Shown piece after piece: positions 15,477-24,348 of a stretch of DNA of 64,000 bases. Below the pieces are notes generated by a model. The model searched no databases, had not been told where the DNA came from, and saw nothing but the letters and a program-made list of their open reading frames with translations. Source of the stretch: Paramicrobacterium humi. GTDB lineage: Bacteria > Actinomycetota > Actinomycetes > Actinomycetales > Microbacteriaceae. The DNA lies in NCBI RefSeq assembly GCF_900105715.1, contig NZ_FNRY01000001.1:744001-808000 (forward strand), given 5' to 3'. Position 1 is the stretch's first letter, and every line of letters starts with the position of its first letter. The position numbers and the translations under genes were made by a program.

Positions 15477-16352
15477 ATGAAGATCGGCTGCCACGCGTCC
15501 GTCTGGACCGGCACGTTCGACGAGGCCGGCCTGCGCACGGCGTTCGAGGGAACCGCGAAGGCGGGCTTCGACCTCATCGAGCTGCCGCTCTTCCACCCCG
15601 ACGACTGGAACGTCGAGCTCACCAAGGCGCTCGCGGCCGAGCACGGCCTCGCCGTGACGGCATCCCTCGGTCTGACCGATGACATCAACATCAGCTCCGA
15701 GGACACCGCGGTCGTCGAGCGCGGCGAAAAGCACCTGACGAAGATCCTTGAGATCCTGCACGAGCTCGGCTCGAGCCACCTTGTCGGTGTGATCTACGGG
15801 CCGATGAAGAAGCACATGCGCACGGCGACGGAACTCGAAGTGCAGCACGGCCAGGAGGCGATCGGCCGCCTCGCCGACCGCGCCGCCGAGCTCGGGATCC
15901 GGTTGGGGCTCGAGGTCGTCAACCACTACGAGACGAACATTCTCAATACGGCGAAGCAGGCGGTCGCGTACGTCGAGCAGGTCGGCCGGGACAACGTCGG
16001 CGCGCACATCGACACGTACCACATGAACATCGAGGAATCGAGCATGTTCGAACCGGTCCTCGCCGCGCACGCGGCCGGACGGCTCGAGTACGTGCACATC
16101 GGCGAGAGCCACCGCGGCTACCTCGGCACCGGAAGCGTCGACTTCGACACGTTCTTCAAGGCGCTCGGACACGTGCGCTACGACGGCCCGATCGTGTTCG
16201 AGTCGTTCTCCTCTGCCGTCGTCGATCCGCAGCTGACCGCCACGCTCGGCATCTGGCGCAACCTCTGGCAGGACGGCGCCGACCTCGCCGCACACGCGAA
16301 CGCCTTCATCCGCGGACACCTGCACGCGGTGGAGACGATCGCGCTGCACTGA
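15477..16352 (+). CDS. keto-sugar 3-epimerase-like TIM-barrel protein
   Basis: 291 residues of the xylose-isomerase-like barrel family, closest in pattern to D-psicose/D-tagatose 3-epimerases: GLEVVNHYETNILNTA supplies a metal-binding Glu, HIDTYHMNIEE an Asp, YVHIGESHRGYLGTGSVDF a His, and IVFESFSS the second catalytic Glu. Expected reaction is C3 epimerisation of a keto-sugar using a divalent metal in the cytoplasm. AAGGAG precedes ATG 15477 by 8 nt. It converges on the sugar operon, which may handle a related substrate. Confidence 0.82.
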   Translation: MKIGCHASVWTGTFDEAGLRTAFEGTAKAGFDLIELPLFHPDDWNVELTKALAAEHGLAVTASLGLTDDINISSEDTAVVERGEKHLTKILEILHELGSSHLVGVIYGPMKKHMRTATELEVQHGQEAIGRLADRAAELGIRLGLEVVNHYETNILNTAKQAVAYVEQVGRDNVGAHIDTYHMNIEESSMFEPVLAAHAAGRLEYVHIGESHRGYLGTGSVDFDTFFKALGHVRYDGPIVFESFSSAVVDPQLTATLGIWRNLWQDGADLAAHANAFIRGHLHAVETIALH

Positions 16353-16372
16353 CGACGCTCGCCGCCGTTCCC

Positions 16373-18370
16373 TCAGCCGCCGACGTCGAGACGACGATCA
16401 CCGAGACGGATGCCGCTGAGCGTGATCGTCCCCGCCGGTGCAGAGTGAAGCGGCTTCGACACGAGCCGGTCGCCGTCCGGGCGGAGTCCGAGCGCTGTCG
16501 CGAGCGCCTGGATCGAGGCTGCCGCCGACCAGGCCTGGGGGCGGCACGCCGCCGGGTACGGCACGGGGCGGGTCGCCTCGCTGATCGCGTCCCCGGAGTG
16601 CAGCTCCGGCATTCGATAGTCGAATCCCTCCGCCGCGGCCATGAGTCCGCGAATCAGATTGCCGGCCTCGTCGTCGAAGCCCTCGACGCCGAGGCCGCGC
16701 GCCGCGATGGCGGTGTCGTGCGCCCACACGGCTCCGCCGTGATAGCTCAGGGGCCAGTAGCCCGCTGACTCCGTCGACATCGTCCGCAGCCCGTACCCGC
16801 TGTCGAGCTGCGGGGACGCGAGCCGTGCTGCTATCGCGGCGGCGTCACCGTCCCCGAGGATGCCGGTTCCGAGCAGGTGACCCATGTTGCTCGTGACCGT
16901 GTCGACGGGCCGTTTCCGAGCGTCGAGCGCGATCGCGGGGTACCGGCCGCGCTCGTCCTCCAGCCAGAACGCCTCCGCGAAGCGCCGCTTGAGGTTCGCC
17001 GCCCAGGAGCGCCAGTCATCGCCTCCGGGTCGCTCGAACGCATCGAGCAGCTCGGCGCCGCCGATCGCCGCCTCGAAGGCGTAGCCCTGCACCTCGCACA
17101 GCGCGATCGGCCCCTCGGCGAGGCTGCCGTCCTTCCACTGCACGGAGTCACCGGAGTCCTTCCAGCCCTGGTTCGCGAGACCGTGCCCGGTCTCGTCGAC
17201 GTACTCGAGGAAGCCGTCCCCATCGCTGTCGCCGTGGTCCCGCAGCCACGCGAGCGCCGCCTCGAGCGTGGGAAGCAGCTTCTCGACCTGGTCGGCCGGC
17301 ATGCCCCACTGCCAGGCGTCGTGCAACAGGCACACCCAGAGTGCGGTAGCGTCGATCGTGCCGTAGTACAGCGGCGGAAGCGAGATTCCCTCGCCCGGCA
17401 TCTCGAGCGTGTCGGCGCGCAGCTCGTGCATGATCTTCCCCGGCTGTTCGGCCGTCGCCGCATCCACGTCATCGCCCTGAAGCGCGGCAAGCACGCGCAA
17501 GGTCGACGCAGCGAGTTCGGTTCCGAGCGGCAGCAGGAAGCGCGCCGCCCAGATGGAGTCCCGGCCGAACAGGGTGAAGAACCAGGGCGCGCCCGCCGCG
17601 AGGAACTCCTCTCCCGGCAGTCGCGCGAGCGTCATGCGCAAGGCGTCGAGATCCGCGAGCGACGTCTCGATCCAGCGCGCGAGCCGCGTGTCCCCCGTCG
17701 CCACCGACACGTCCTGCCAGGGGGCGGGGCGGATGGCGTCGGCGACGACGGGGGCGTCCTCGATCATCTGGAGCGCCCACAGCGCTTCGGCGCTGCCGTG
17801 CGGCGGCACGGTGAGCTGCCATTCGATCGCCGTGACCCCGTTCTCCACGGACACCCGCGCGCCGGGTGCGTGAAGCGCCACCTGAACGCCGCCCGCGCGC
17901 CAGGCACCGCCCCCGTCGTCGACCGGAACGTCGGCCGACGCCGGCGCACCCGCTTTCACGTGCGCCATGGAGCTCGCGTCCGGCGCGAGCTCAAGGCGAA
18001 GCGGAACAAGCAGCTGCTCGCGCAGGCCCGAGCGCACCACGAGCCGCTCGGTGATCTCGCCGGCTGTGACGTCGCGCACTCGCTCAAGTCGCACACGCGG
18101 GTCGGGCGTCGGGTCGTCGAGGCCGCGCAGCAGTGCGACGTGGGTGATTCCGCTCGCTCCCCGGGGCTGCGTCGCGATCGTCTCGGGCCGCTGCCCGCCG
18201 ACGCTCAATCGTGCTGCGGACAACACGCGCGTGTCGGCGTGGTAGACGCCGTGGATGGCGGCATCCCCCATGTCGCCGGTGGCATCCGACCACACTTGTG
18301 TCGGTGCGCGCAGCACGATGGTCGCATCGTTCAGCAGCGGCTGCCGCCCGGCCTCGTTTTCGTCGATCAT
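16373..18370 (-). CDS. glycogen-debranching-enzyme-like glycoside hydrolase
   Basis: 665 residues without a signal peptide. The N-terminal beta domain (about 15-225, GVYHADTRVLSAARLSVGG) is the debranching-enzyme N-domain type; residues 260-650 form an (alpha/alpha)6 barrel with FFTLFGRDSIWAARF, QGWKDSGDSVQWKDG, EVQGYAFEA and RPQAWSAAASIQAL, as in amylo-alpha-1,6-glucosidase-like enzymes. Probably hydrolyses an imported oligosaccharide in the cytoplasm. ATG 18370 overlaps the preceding permease stop by 4 bp, so it is the last gene of the transporter operon. Confidence 0.87.
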   Translation of the reverse strand: MIDENEAGRQPLLNDATIVLRAPTQVWSDATGDMGDAAIHGVYHADTRVLSAARLSVGGQRPETIATQPRGASGITHVALLRGLDDPTPDPRVRLERVRDVTAGEITERLVVRSGLREQLLVPLRLELAPDASSMAHVKAGAPASADVPVDDGGGAWRAGGVQVALHAPGARVSVENGVTAIEWQLTVPPHGSAEALWALQMIEDAPVVADAIRPAPWQDVSVATGDTRLARWIETSLADLDALRMTLARLPGEEFLAAGAPWFFTLFGRDSIWAARFLLPLGTELAASTLRVLAALQGDDVDAATAEQPGKIMHELRADTLEMPGEGISLPPLYYGTIDATALWVCLLHDAWQWGMPADQVEKLLPTLEAALAWLRDHGDSDGDGFLEYVDETGHGLANQGWKDSGDSVQWKDGSLAEGPIALCEVQGYAFEAAIGGAELLDAFERPGGDDWRSWAANLKRRFAEAFWLEDERGRYPAIALDARKRPVDTVTSNMGHLLGTGILGDGDAAAIAARLASPQLDSGYGLRTMSTESAGYWPLSYHGGAVWAHDTAIAARGLGVEGFDDEAGNLIRGLMAAAEGFDYRMPELHSGDAISEATRPVPYPAACRPQAWSAAASIQALATALGLRPDGDRLVSKPLHSAPAGTITLSGIRLGDRRLDVGG

Positions 18371-19272
18371 CCCTTGACGGCCCCCTCGCTCGTGTTCATG
18401 ATGCGGCGCTGGAAGATGAAGAACATGACGGCGACGGGAATCGTCATGATCGCGGCGGCGGCGAGCTTGAGCGGGTACTGGCTCCCCTGGCTCAGCTGCC
18501 CGCTCGCGAGCGACGCGACCCCCTTGGTGAGCGTCGTGAGCGCCGGACTCTGGGTCGAGATGATGAAGTGGCTCAACTCGTTCCACGAACCCTGGAAGCT
18601 CAGGATGATGATCGTGATGAGCGCGGGGCGCGCCATCGGCAGCACGACCGACCAGAAGACGCGGAATGTGTCGGCCCCGTCGATGCGGGCCTGCTCTTCG
18701 ACGCTCACGGGGATCGATTCGAAGAAGCCCTTCATGATGAAGACGCCGGCGGCGTCGACGAGCAGCGGAAGGATCATGCCCGTGTACGAGTCGAAGATGC
18801 CGAGCTGGTTGATGACGAGGAACTTGGGGATCAGCAGCACGACAGCGGGAACGCTCATGACGGCGACGAGTCCGGCGAACACGGCGCTGCGGCCGCGAAA
18901 GTGCAGCCGCGCCAGCGCGTAGCCGGCGAGCGAATCGAAGAACACCCTGCCGACCGTCACGAACACCGTCACGATGACCGAGTTCTTGAACCACACGGGG
19001 AAATCGGAGTACGCGAACAGCTTCGTGTAGGCGGCGAGACTCCAGCTCTGCGGGATGAGCGAGATGGGATCGGATGCCGCTTCCGCGTCAGTCTTGAACG
19101 ACGTCGCCACCTGGATGAGGAACGGCATGATGTACACGATCGCGAGCGCGATAAGCACGGCGTAGGCGATCGAGGTCGCGGCGATCGTGCCCGTCGAGCG
19201 CGGCCGATGCCCCGCCGCACGGCGCACGGGCGCGCCGCTGACGGCGATGCGCGTCTCATCTGCCACGGTCAT
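18367..19272 (-). CDS. carbohydrate ABC transporter permease (MalG type)
   Basis: 301 residues, six membrane helices. The cytoplasmic EAA loop reads EEQARIDGADTFRVFWSVVLPMARPAL, the contact for the ATPase. Transports a sugar with the neighbouring MalF-type permease. ATG 19272 overlaps the upstream permease stop by 4 bp. The in-frame open stretch upstream is only the other permease read out of frame. Confidence 0.93.
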   Translation of the reverse strand: MTVADETRIAVSGAPVRRAAGHRPRSTGTIAATSIAYAVLIALAIVYIMPFLIQVATSFKTDAEAASDPISLIPQSWSLAAYTKLFAYSDFPVWFKNSVIVTVFVTVGRVFFDSLAGYALARLHFRGRSAVFAGLVAVMSVPAVVLLIPKFLVINQLGIFDSYTGMILPLLVDAAGVFIMKGFFESIPVSVEEQARIDGADTFRVFWSVVLPMARPALITIIILSFQGSWNELSHFIISTQSPALTTLTKGVASLASGQLSQGSQYPLKLAAAAIMTIPVAVMFFIFQRRIMNTSEGAVKG

Positions 19273-20351
19273 GGCTTCTCCCCGATCGTGTAGAGCCGTG
19301 CCCGTCGCTTCGACACGGGACGCTCGCGCAGCACCCACCGCTGCAGGAGCGTGAACAGAACGATGATGATGAACAGGATGAACGCGATCGCCGCGCCCTG
19401 CCCCCACTGCTGGTCGTTGAACGCCGCCTTGTACGAGAGGTACGCGGGCGTGAGCGTCGTCTTCCCTGGCGCACCTTGAGTTCCCGTGTAGATCTGGTCG
19501 AAGACCTGCCAGCAGCCGATGAGTCCGAGGGTGAGCACGGTGAACAGCGCCGGTCGCAGCTGCGGCAGCGTGACGCGCCAGAACCGCTGCCAGCCGTTGG
19601 CGCCGTCCATCATCGCCGCCTCCTGCACGTCGCCGCCGAGATTCTGCAGCGCCGCGATGAACAGCAGCATGAACGTGCCGCTCGTGGTGAACACGGCCAT
19701 GATGATGAACGCCGTCATCGCCACGGAGGGGCCCGCGAGCCACTCCCACCACGAGATCCCGAGGAAGTCGTGGTCCGTGAGCAGCGCCGGCCCCGACTGG
19801 ACGCCGAACAGACCGAGGAAGTTGTGCAGGATGCCACTCGGCTCGTTGAACCAGTTCGGACCGTGCACGCCGATCCACGAGAGCGCCTTGTTCACCGCTC
19901 CCGTCGTGGAGAACAGGAACAGCCACAGGACGGTGATGGCGACGGAGCTCGTGACGGAGGGGAAGTAGAACGCGGTGCGGAAGAAGCCGCGCCCGCGCAG
20001 CACGGCGCGGTTGACCATCACGGCGAGGAACAGCGACACGGCCGTCTGGATGGGAACGACGAGCACAACGTACCAAGCGTTGTTGCGCAGTGACGTCCCG
20101 AAATCCTGCTCGGCGAGCCCGCCGCCGGCCAGGAGCTTCTCGTAGTTGTCGACCCCCGTGAACGACACGCTCGACGAGAACGGGCTTCCGCGTCCGCTCC
20201 AGTCGGAGAAGCTCACCCACAGGGCCATGAGCACGGGGATGACGAGGAACAGGCCGAGCAGGATCAGCATGGGCGCGGTGAACAGCCATCCCGAGGCGGT
20301 CTCACCCCTCCGAAGCCCGGAGCGGTGAGACCGCGTCATCGTCTCGGTCAT
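19269..20351 (-). CDS. carbohydrate ABC transporter permease (MalF type)
   Basis: 360 residues with six or more membrane helices; the EAA loop is QEAAMMDGANGWQRFWRVTLPQLRPALF. Its start follows the binding-protein stop by only 4 bp. It pairs with the MalG-type permease. No ATP-binding subunit is encoded in the operon; in related actinobacteria such importers borrow a shared MsiK-type ATPase, which I infer here. Confidence 0.93.
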   Translation of the reverse strand: MTETMTRSHRSGLRRGETASGWLFTAPMLILLGLFLVIPVLMALWVSFSDWSGRGSPFSSSVSFTGVDNYEKLLAGGGLAEQDFGTSLRNNAWYVVLVVPIQTAVSLFLAVMVNRAVLRGRGFFRTAFYFPSVTSSVAITVLWLFLFSTTGAVNKALSWIGVHGPNWFNEPSGILHNFLGLFGVQSGPALLTDHDFLGISWWEWLAGPSVAMTAFIIMAVFTTSGTFMLLFIAALQNLGGDVQEAAMMDGANGWQRFWRVTLPQLRPALFTVLTLGLIGCWQVFDQIYTGTQGAPGKTTLTPAYLSYKAAFNDQQWGQGAAIAFILFIIIVLFTLLQRWVLRERPVSKRRARLYTIGEKP

Positions 20352-20355
20352 GGCT

Positions 20356-21624
20356 CTACTTCAGCAGGGCTTCGAGGTTCTTCTGCGTCGCTTCGAGGAT
20401 CTGCTTCGGGTCACCCGACTTCAGCGACCCGATCTTCGAGTTGAAGTCGGCTACGACGTCAGAAGCTCCCTTTGCCGTCGGAACGCCCTTCGCGTAGGCG
20501 GCCGCGTCGAGGAACGGCGCGAGGTTCGGGTTGTTGCTCTTCCACTCGTCGGCGGCTGACTGGATCGACGGCATGGGTCCGAAGGCCTTAGAGAAGGCGA
20601 GTTGGGCATCCTTGCTCGTCAGGTTCTCCACCAGGTCGAGTGCGGCCTTCTGGTTGGGACTGTCGGCGGCGATGCCCCAGCAGTTCGTGAACTGCAGGGT
20701 TCCGTTGCCCGCCGGACCTTCCGGCAGGGGCACGACGGCGTAGTGCACATCGGGGAAGTCCGCGCTCATGGCGCCCGTGATCCAGTTGCCCTCGATCGTC
20801 ATCGCGCCGAGCTTTTTGCCGAACGCCTCTCCGCCCCAGCCGGCGCCGACGTCGGCCGCGAACTTGTAGACGCCCTCGTTCAACAGCTTCTTCACGTACT
20901 CGAGCGCCTGCACGTTGGCGTCGCTATCGGCGGTCGCCTTCGTGCTGTCGTCGTTCATGAGGTTGCCGCCGGCTTGGACCATGAAGGCACCGACACGCGC
21001 GTACTCGCCGCTCGTCACGAGTCCGGTCTGATCACCGGTCGTGAGCTTCTTCGCGACCGCCTCGAGGTCGTCCCACGTCTTCGGGTAGTCGGAGTCGGTG
21101 AGACCCGCGGCCTTCCACATGTCGGTGTTGATGATGAGCTGCAGCGTGGAGAAGTCCTTCGGCGCGCAGTAGAACTTGCCGTCGTAGGTGAACGACGACA
21201 CGAGGCTCGGGTAGAAGTCATCCTTGTTCTTCAGCTGATCGCCGTAGGCGAGGAGCGAGCCGTTCGAGGCGTACCCCGCGAGCGCGTCTGTCGAGAGATA
21301 GAACACGTCGGCCGGCTTCTTGGCCGCAAAGCCTTGCGAGAGCTGCTGGTTCAGGTCGCTCGCGGCGATGACTTTCGCATCGGTTCCGGAGTCCTTCGAC
21401 CAGGCGGCGACGGCGTCGTTGACGGCCTTGGTCTCGGCGTCGCCGCTCGACCCGATCATGACGGTGAGCGCGTCGTCGGACGAGGTGAGCGTGCCGGGAG
21501 AGGAGCCGCCTCCTCCATTTCCTCCACCTTCGTCGCTGAACCCCGAACCACACGCGGTGAGGGCGAAAGTTGCTGCCGCGGCGGCCATTGCGATGGCGAG
21601 CCGACGACCTCTGCGTCGTTGCAT
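20356..21624 (-). CDS. sugar-binding lipoprotein of ABC importer
   Basis: 422 residues. Signal peptide with lipobox (ATFALTACGSG), a Gly/Ser-rich tether, then an extracellular-binding-protein family 1 fold (ALTVMIGSSGDAETKAVNDAV, DVFYLSTDALAGYA, TWDDLEAVAKKL, GNWITGAM, QFTNCWGIAADS). First gene of the operon; AAGGAG 5 nt before ATG 21624. The 170-bp upstream region holds two LacI-type operators. The family suggests an oligosaccharide ligand, in keeping with the hydrolase in the operon. Confidence 0.93.
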   Translation of the reverse strand: MQRRRGRRLAIAMAAAAATFALTACGSGFSDEGGGNGGGGSSPGTLTSSDDALTVMIGSSGDAETKAVNDAVAAWSKDSGTDAKVIAASDLNQQLSQGFAAKKPADVFYLSTDALAGYASNGSLLAYGDQLKNKDDFYPSLVSSFTYDGKFYCAPKDFSTLQLIINTDMWKAAGLTDSDYPKTWDDLEAVAKKLTTGDQTGLVTSGEYARVGAFMVQAGGNLMNDDSTKATADSDANVQALEYVKKLLNEGVYKFAADVGAGWGGEAFGKKLGAMTIEGNWITGAMSADFPDVHYAVVPLPEGPAGNGTLQFTNCWGIAADSPNQKAALDLVENLTSKDAQLAFSKAFGPMPSIQSAADEWKSNNPNLAPFLDAAAYAKGVPTAKGASDVVADFNSKIGSLKSGDPKQILEATQKNLEALLK

Positions 21625-21684
21625 GGTGACTCCTTATTCGGGTCGCCGTGTGAGCTGCCGCGGCGACTGTGCCGTGTGACGTGG

Positions 21685-21698
21685 TTTGATCGTTCAAA
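21685..21698. promoter_or_regulatory. LacI-type operator, imperfect copy
   Basis: TTTGATCGTTCAAA, a 14-bp palindrome with one central-region mismatch, 34 bp centre to centre from the perfect copy. Confidence 0.7.
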
Positions 21699-21718
21699 CA
21701 TCGCAACGCAATACCCAG

Positions 21719-21732
21719 TTTGATCGATCAAA
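21719..21732. promoter_or_regulatory. LacI-type operator, perfect palindrome
   Basis: TTTGATCGATCAAA, perfect 14-bp dyad with the central CG typical of LacI/GalR sites, in the divergent region between the sugar operon and the lacI-type gene. Both directions are likely repressed by the neighbouring regulator. Confidence 0.75.
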
Positions 21733-21794
21733 TTGCGTATGCTGGTTACGCTAGTGCGCACGAGTACCACTGTCAAGGCACGTTGGGAGGCTGG

Positions 21795-22787
21795 ATGTCG
21801 CGGCTTCCTACGGTCACCGACGTCGCTGAGGCGGCCGGTGTCTCCCGACAGACGGTCTCGAACGTGCTAAACGCCCCCGATCGGGTTCGCGAGGCGACGC
21901 GGGAGCGCGTCAGCAAAGCGATCGAAGAGCTCGGCTACCGCCCTCACGCCTCCGCCCGCCGACTGCGCACCCAGACGAGCTCGACGATCGGCATCCGACT
22001 CGATCCTGTCTCCGACGGCATCTCGGGCTCCATTCTCGATCGCTTTCTGCACGCGCTGACCGAGCAGGCGGATGCGGTCGGCCTCCGCGTGCTGCTCTAT
22101 ACGGCGTTGGGCGCCGACGACGAGATCCGCCAGCTCGCACGACTCGTCGACGGGGCCGACGTCGACGCCTTCGTGCTCACCTCGACGTACTACGGCGATC
22201 CGCGCACCGATTGGCTCATCGAACGCGGGCAGCGCTTCGTGACGTTCGGCCGCCCGTGGGGCATCAACGACATGACCGACCCAGCACACGCGTGGGTCGA
22301 CGTCGACGGACGCGACGGCGTGCGCCAGGCGACGGAGCATCTGCTCGAGGCCGGGCATCGGCGCATCGGCTACATCGGCTGGCCGAGCGGCTCGGGAACG
22401 GGCGACGATCGGCACGGCGGGTGGGCGGAGACGCTGCGCACGGCTTCCGTCCCCGACCTCGACGGTCTCGTGGAGCGAGCGGAGGACAGCGTGAGCGCGG
22501 GGACGGCCGCCATGCGCCGGCTCATGTCGCGAAACCCGGGGCTCGAGGCGGTCGTCACGGCGAGTGACGGTCTCGCCCTCGGCGCTCTCGTCGCCGCGTC
22601 AGGGACGACGCCCGTCGTCGGGTTCGACAACACGCCCGTCGCAGCATCCCTCGGGTTCTCGAGCGTCGACCAGCAGCTGACCGCCGTCGCGAGCGGCGTG
22701 CTTGAACTGCTCACGGACTCGACGAACGGACCGCGACACCGGCTCATCGCCCCGGAGCTCGTGGTGCGCGAGGAGACGCTGCGGTAA
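21795..22787 (+). CDS. LacI/GalR-family repressor
   Basis: 330 residues. HTH and hinge: TVTDVAEAAGVSRQTVSNVLNAPDRV followed by RPHASARRLRT. Residues from about 65 are the periplasmic-binding-protein-like sugar sensor (IGIRLDP, GHRRIGYIGWPSG, VVTASDGLALGALVA). ATG 21795 has GGGAGG 4 nt upstream. Divergent from the sugar operon, with paired operators between; presumably repressor of the operon and itself, released by an oligosaccharide derivative. Confidence 0.94.
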   Translation: MSRLPTVTDVAEAAGVSRQTVSNVLNAPDRVREATRERVSKAIEELGYRPHASARRLRTQTSSTIGIRLDPVSDGISGSILDRFLHALTEQADAVGLRVLLYTALGADDEIRQLARLVDGADVDAFVLTSTYYGDPRTDWLIERGQRFVTFGRPWGINDMTDPAHAWVDVDGRDGVRQATEHLLEAGHRRIGYIGWPSGSGTGDDRHGGWAETLRTASVPDLDGLVERAEDSVSAGTAAMRRLMSRNPGLEAVVTASDGLALGALVAASGTTPVVGFDNTPVAASLGFSSVDQQLTAVASGVLELLTDSTNGPRHRLIAPELVVREETLR

Positions 22788-22854
22788 GCGACGAGGTCGC
22801 CGATTCCCCACAGACGGATGATTGGCCGATATGGACGCGCGCGGCTCGACCCGA

Positions 22855-24276
22855 CTAGCCGAGCGCGTGCATGACGTGCTTGACGCGCGTGTAGTCCTCG
22901 AGCCCGTACATCGAGAGGTCCTTTCCGTAGCCCGACATCTTGAAGCCGCCGTGCGGCATCTCGGCGGTGAGCAGGATGTGGGTGTTGACCCATACGCAGC
23001 CGAAGTCGAGGTCGCGACTGACGCGCATCGCGCGACCGTGGTCGGTCGTCCACACGCTTGACGCGAGGCCGTAGTCGACATCGTTCGCGAGCGCGACCGC
23101 CTCGGCCTCGTCGGTGAAGCGCTGCACCGTGATCACGGGGCCGAAGGTCTCCTTCTGCACGCACTCGTCGTCTTGCCGCACGTCGGTGATGACGGTCGGG
23201 GCGAAGAAGAAGCCGCGCTCCCCCACGCGCCGGCCGCCGGTTCGCACGACGGCGTGCGCGGGCAGATCGTCGAGAACCGCCTGCACCTTCGCGAGGTGGT
23301 TCACGTTGTTGAGCGGGCCGTAGAAGGCGTCGTCGCCCTCCCCCGTCGTCGTGGCCTCGGCCGCGCGCACGAGCTCGTCGACGAACGCGTCGTGAGCGGC
23401 ATCCTGCACCAAGACGCGCGTAACAGCCGTGCAGTCCTGCCCGGCGTTGAAGTAGGCGGACTCGGCGAGCGCGGCCGCGGTCGCCGGCAGGTCGGCGTCG
23501 TCGAAGACGATCGCGGGCGCCTTGCCGCCGAGCTCGAGGTGGGAGCGGTGCACGTGCTTCGCCGCCGACGTCGCCACCTGCTGGCCGGCGCGCACCGACC
23601 CGGTGATCGACACGAGCCCGGGGACCGGGTGGCTGACCATGAGCTCGCCGGTCGTCGCGTCGCCGAGGATCACGCCCAGCACGCCGTCGGGCAGCACGCC
23701 GCGGCTCACGTCGGCGAGCACGAGCGTGGACTCGGGCGTCGTGTCGCTCGGCTTCAGCACCGTCGTGTTTCCGGCGGCGAGGGCCGGCGCGATCTTCCAG
23801 ATCGCCATCATGAACGGGTAGTTCCACGGCGTCACCTGCGCGACGACCCCGATCGGCTCGCGGCGCACGTACGAGGTGTGGCCCGCGAAGTACTCGCCCG
23901 CCGCCGCGCCCTCGAGCACCCGTGCGGCACCGGCGAAGTAGCGCAAGTGGTCGCAGCCCGTGACGACCTCCTCGACGCGGATCATCTCGCACGGCTGTCC
24001 CGTGTTGCGGTGCTGCGCCTCGACGATGTCGTCGGCGCGGGCCTCGAGCGCGTCGGCGAACGCGAGCAGCGCGGCCTGACGCTGCCCGGGCGTCGTGCGC
24101 TTCCACGTCGCCGATGCCGCGAGCGCGGCCTCGAACGCGGCATCCACGTCTGCCTGGTCCGAGACGGGCGAGATCGCGACCACCTCCTCCGTCATGGGGT
24201 TGACCACGTCGATCGTCGCCGTTCCCGCCGCATCGACGAATTCTCCGCCGATGAAGTTCTGAAGTGTGCTCGTCAT
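22855..24276 (-). CDS. aldehyde dehydrogenase, probably gamma-aminobutyraldehyde dehydrogenase
   Basis: 473 residues, NAD(P)-dependent ALDH fold: TPWNYPFMMAIWKIAPALAAGN, ITGSVRAGQQVA, ELGGKAPAIVFDDAD, catalytic Cys in FNAGQDCTA, and the closing FKMSGYGKDLSMYGLEDYTRVKHVM that is characteristic of PatD-type enzymes. These oxidise 4-aminobutanal from putrescine to GABA, which fits its place behind gabT and gabD on the same strand. It is 72 bp from gabD, with a hairpin in the gap. Substrate is inferred from context and the C-terminal pattern. Confidence 0.87.
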   Translation of the reverse strand: MTSTLQNFIGGEFVDAAGTATIDVVNPMTEEVVAISPVSDQADVDAAFEAALAASATWKRTTPGQRQAALLAFADALEARADDIVEAQHRNTGQPCEMIRVEEVVTGCDHLRYFAGAARVLEGAAAGEYFAGHTSYVRREPIGVVAQVTPWNYPFMMAIWKIAPALAAGNTTVLKPSDTTPESTLVLADVSRGVLPDGVLGVILGDATTGELMVSHPVPGLVSITGSVRAGQQVATSAAKHVHRSHLELGGKAPAIVFDDADLPATAAALAESAYFNAGQDCTAVTRVLVQDAAHDAFVDELVRAAEATTTGEGDDAFYGPLNNVNHLAKVQAVLDDLPAHAVVRTGGRRVGERGFFFAPTVITDVRQDDECVQKETFGPVITVQRFTDEAEAVALANDVDYGLASSVWTTDHGRAMRVSRDLDFGCVWVNTHILLTAEMPHGGFKMSGYGKDLSMYGLEDYTRVKHVMHALG

Positions 24277-24314
24277 AGCAATCGCTCCTTTGCGAGTTCT
24301 GCCCGTCGAGTCCC

Positions 24315-24340
24315 GGGCGGATGCCGGTCGGCACCCGCCC
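24315..24340 (-). other. intergenic hairpin between gabD and the aldehyde dehydrogenase gene
   Basis: GGGCGG (24315-24320) pairs with CCGCCC (24335-24340), enclosing a further TGCC/GGCA stem. No T-tract follows, so mRNA processing or partial termination is more likely than full termination. Confidence 0.4.
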
Positions 24341-24348
24341 GCGAACCG

